Shown here: piece by piece, positions 63,611-64,000 of the stretch
Position numbering within the stretch: the first letter of the stretch is position 1
Layout of the letters: every line of letters begins with the position of its first letter
NCBI GenBank assembly: GCA_007844125.1
Contig: CM017558.1
Location: forward strand, 47,750,164-47,814,163
Origin: Sinonovacula constricta
Taxonomy: Eukaryota; Mollusca; Bivalvia; Cardiida; Solecurtidae
Length of the DNA stretch: 64,000 nucleotides
Direction: 5' to 3'
Notes under the pieces: model-generated
The model's database searches: none
What the model saw: the letters and a program-made list of their open reading frames with translations, nothing else
What the model was told of the DNA's origin: nothing
Made by a program: the position numbers and the translations under genes

Positions 63611-64000
63611 CAATTGGAATTCCTCTGTTAATTCCGTCCTCGGTACAATCATCCTATGGATGTATCTGGTGCAATGATACTTGCTCAAATCACGATCGTT
63701 TTGTTCGCCGGAAGTCGGAAGAATATCTCTAAAATGTAGTTCGCACAAAACATAAACAATGCCATCGTTTGACAGCTGCATGTCTGCTGCGCTAAGTAAA
63801 TTAAATTTGTTTTTGTTTTTTTAATTTGAAGCCGCCACAAATTGTAGTTTTACAGCCATCGTACTGTAGTGAGCTGTCATCCGAGCAGCCATCTTTGTTT
63901 TGACGTCACAAAAGAAGTCCCATTTAGGGAAATGGCCGAGGTCATCCGACTACCTACATACATCCGAGAGAAGATTCGTGAATTATCCGAGGTGTTCCGA
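63611..64000 (-). repeat. Promoter-like dispersed repeat, third copy, cut by window end
   Basis: Matches 36273-36654 block for block: ATTCCGTCCTCGG, ATGTATCTGGTGCAA, TTTGTTCGCCGGAAGTCG, CCATCGTTTGACAGCTGC, GCCATCTTTGTTTTGACGTC, AAGAAGTCCCATTTAG. It keeps a full TGACGTCA palindrome near 63900. It lacks one ATGCC-type block and has a T-rich insertion near 63810-63825. The window ends before the element does. Confidence 0.85.

Overview
The window is animal nuclear DNA, most likely from a bivalve mollusc. It is AT-rich by eye, intron-scale, and full of tRNA-derived SINEs, LINE relics, short inverted-repeat transposons and long microsatellites. Several repeat types (a tandem family with phrases such as AGAATGTTTGT and CTGGGTCA, and elements carrying GTTATCTCCCTT) are ones I associate with bivalve genomes. 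That assignment is inference from recall, not a database result. Nothing bacterial or phage-like was seen. One 100-N assembly gap lies at 22088-22187.

Layout: about 1-24 kb has almost no recognisable genes or mobile elements, only a GT microsatellite, a 29-bp minisatellite at 20.9 kb and the gap. About 25.7-30.3 kb holds a TA-flanked inverted-repeat transposon with an exact 595-bp tandem duplication, a long inverted repeat, a dimeric SINE and a SINE with perfect 14-bp target-site duplications. About 31-38 kb holds tRNA-derived and other tandem repeats and a promoter-like repeat family (copies at 36 kb and at the right window edge). About 38-47 kb holds two copies of a 0.9-kb TTAA-flanked element bracketing a larger inverted-repeat transposon relic. 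About 47.5-52.5 kb holds two LINE relics, both on the minus strand.

The only convincing host gene is on the plus strand at 55.9-58.7 kb: a galactose-3-O-sulfotransferase family member (galactosylceramide sulfotransferase-like). I read it as two coding exons joined in frame across a 1.57-kb intron, giving a 426-residue type II Golgi protein. A roughly 60-bp intronic repeat supplies its 3' splice site. A 53-bp minisatellite of about 12 units starts inside its last 17 codons and runs on downstream. This is the most unusual structure in the window.

I did not find a convincing new multigene system. The best leads concern repeats shaping a gene's ends and non-autonomous transposon structure. All copy numbers and positions were counted by hand from the sequence.
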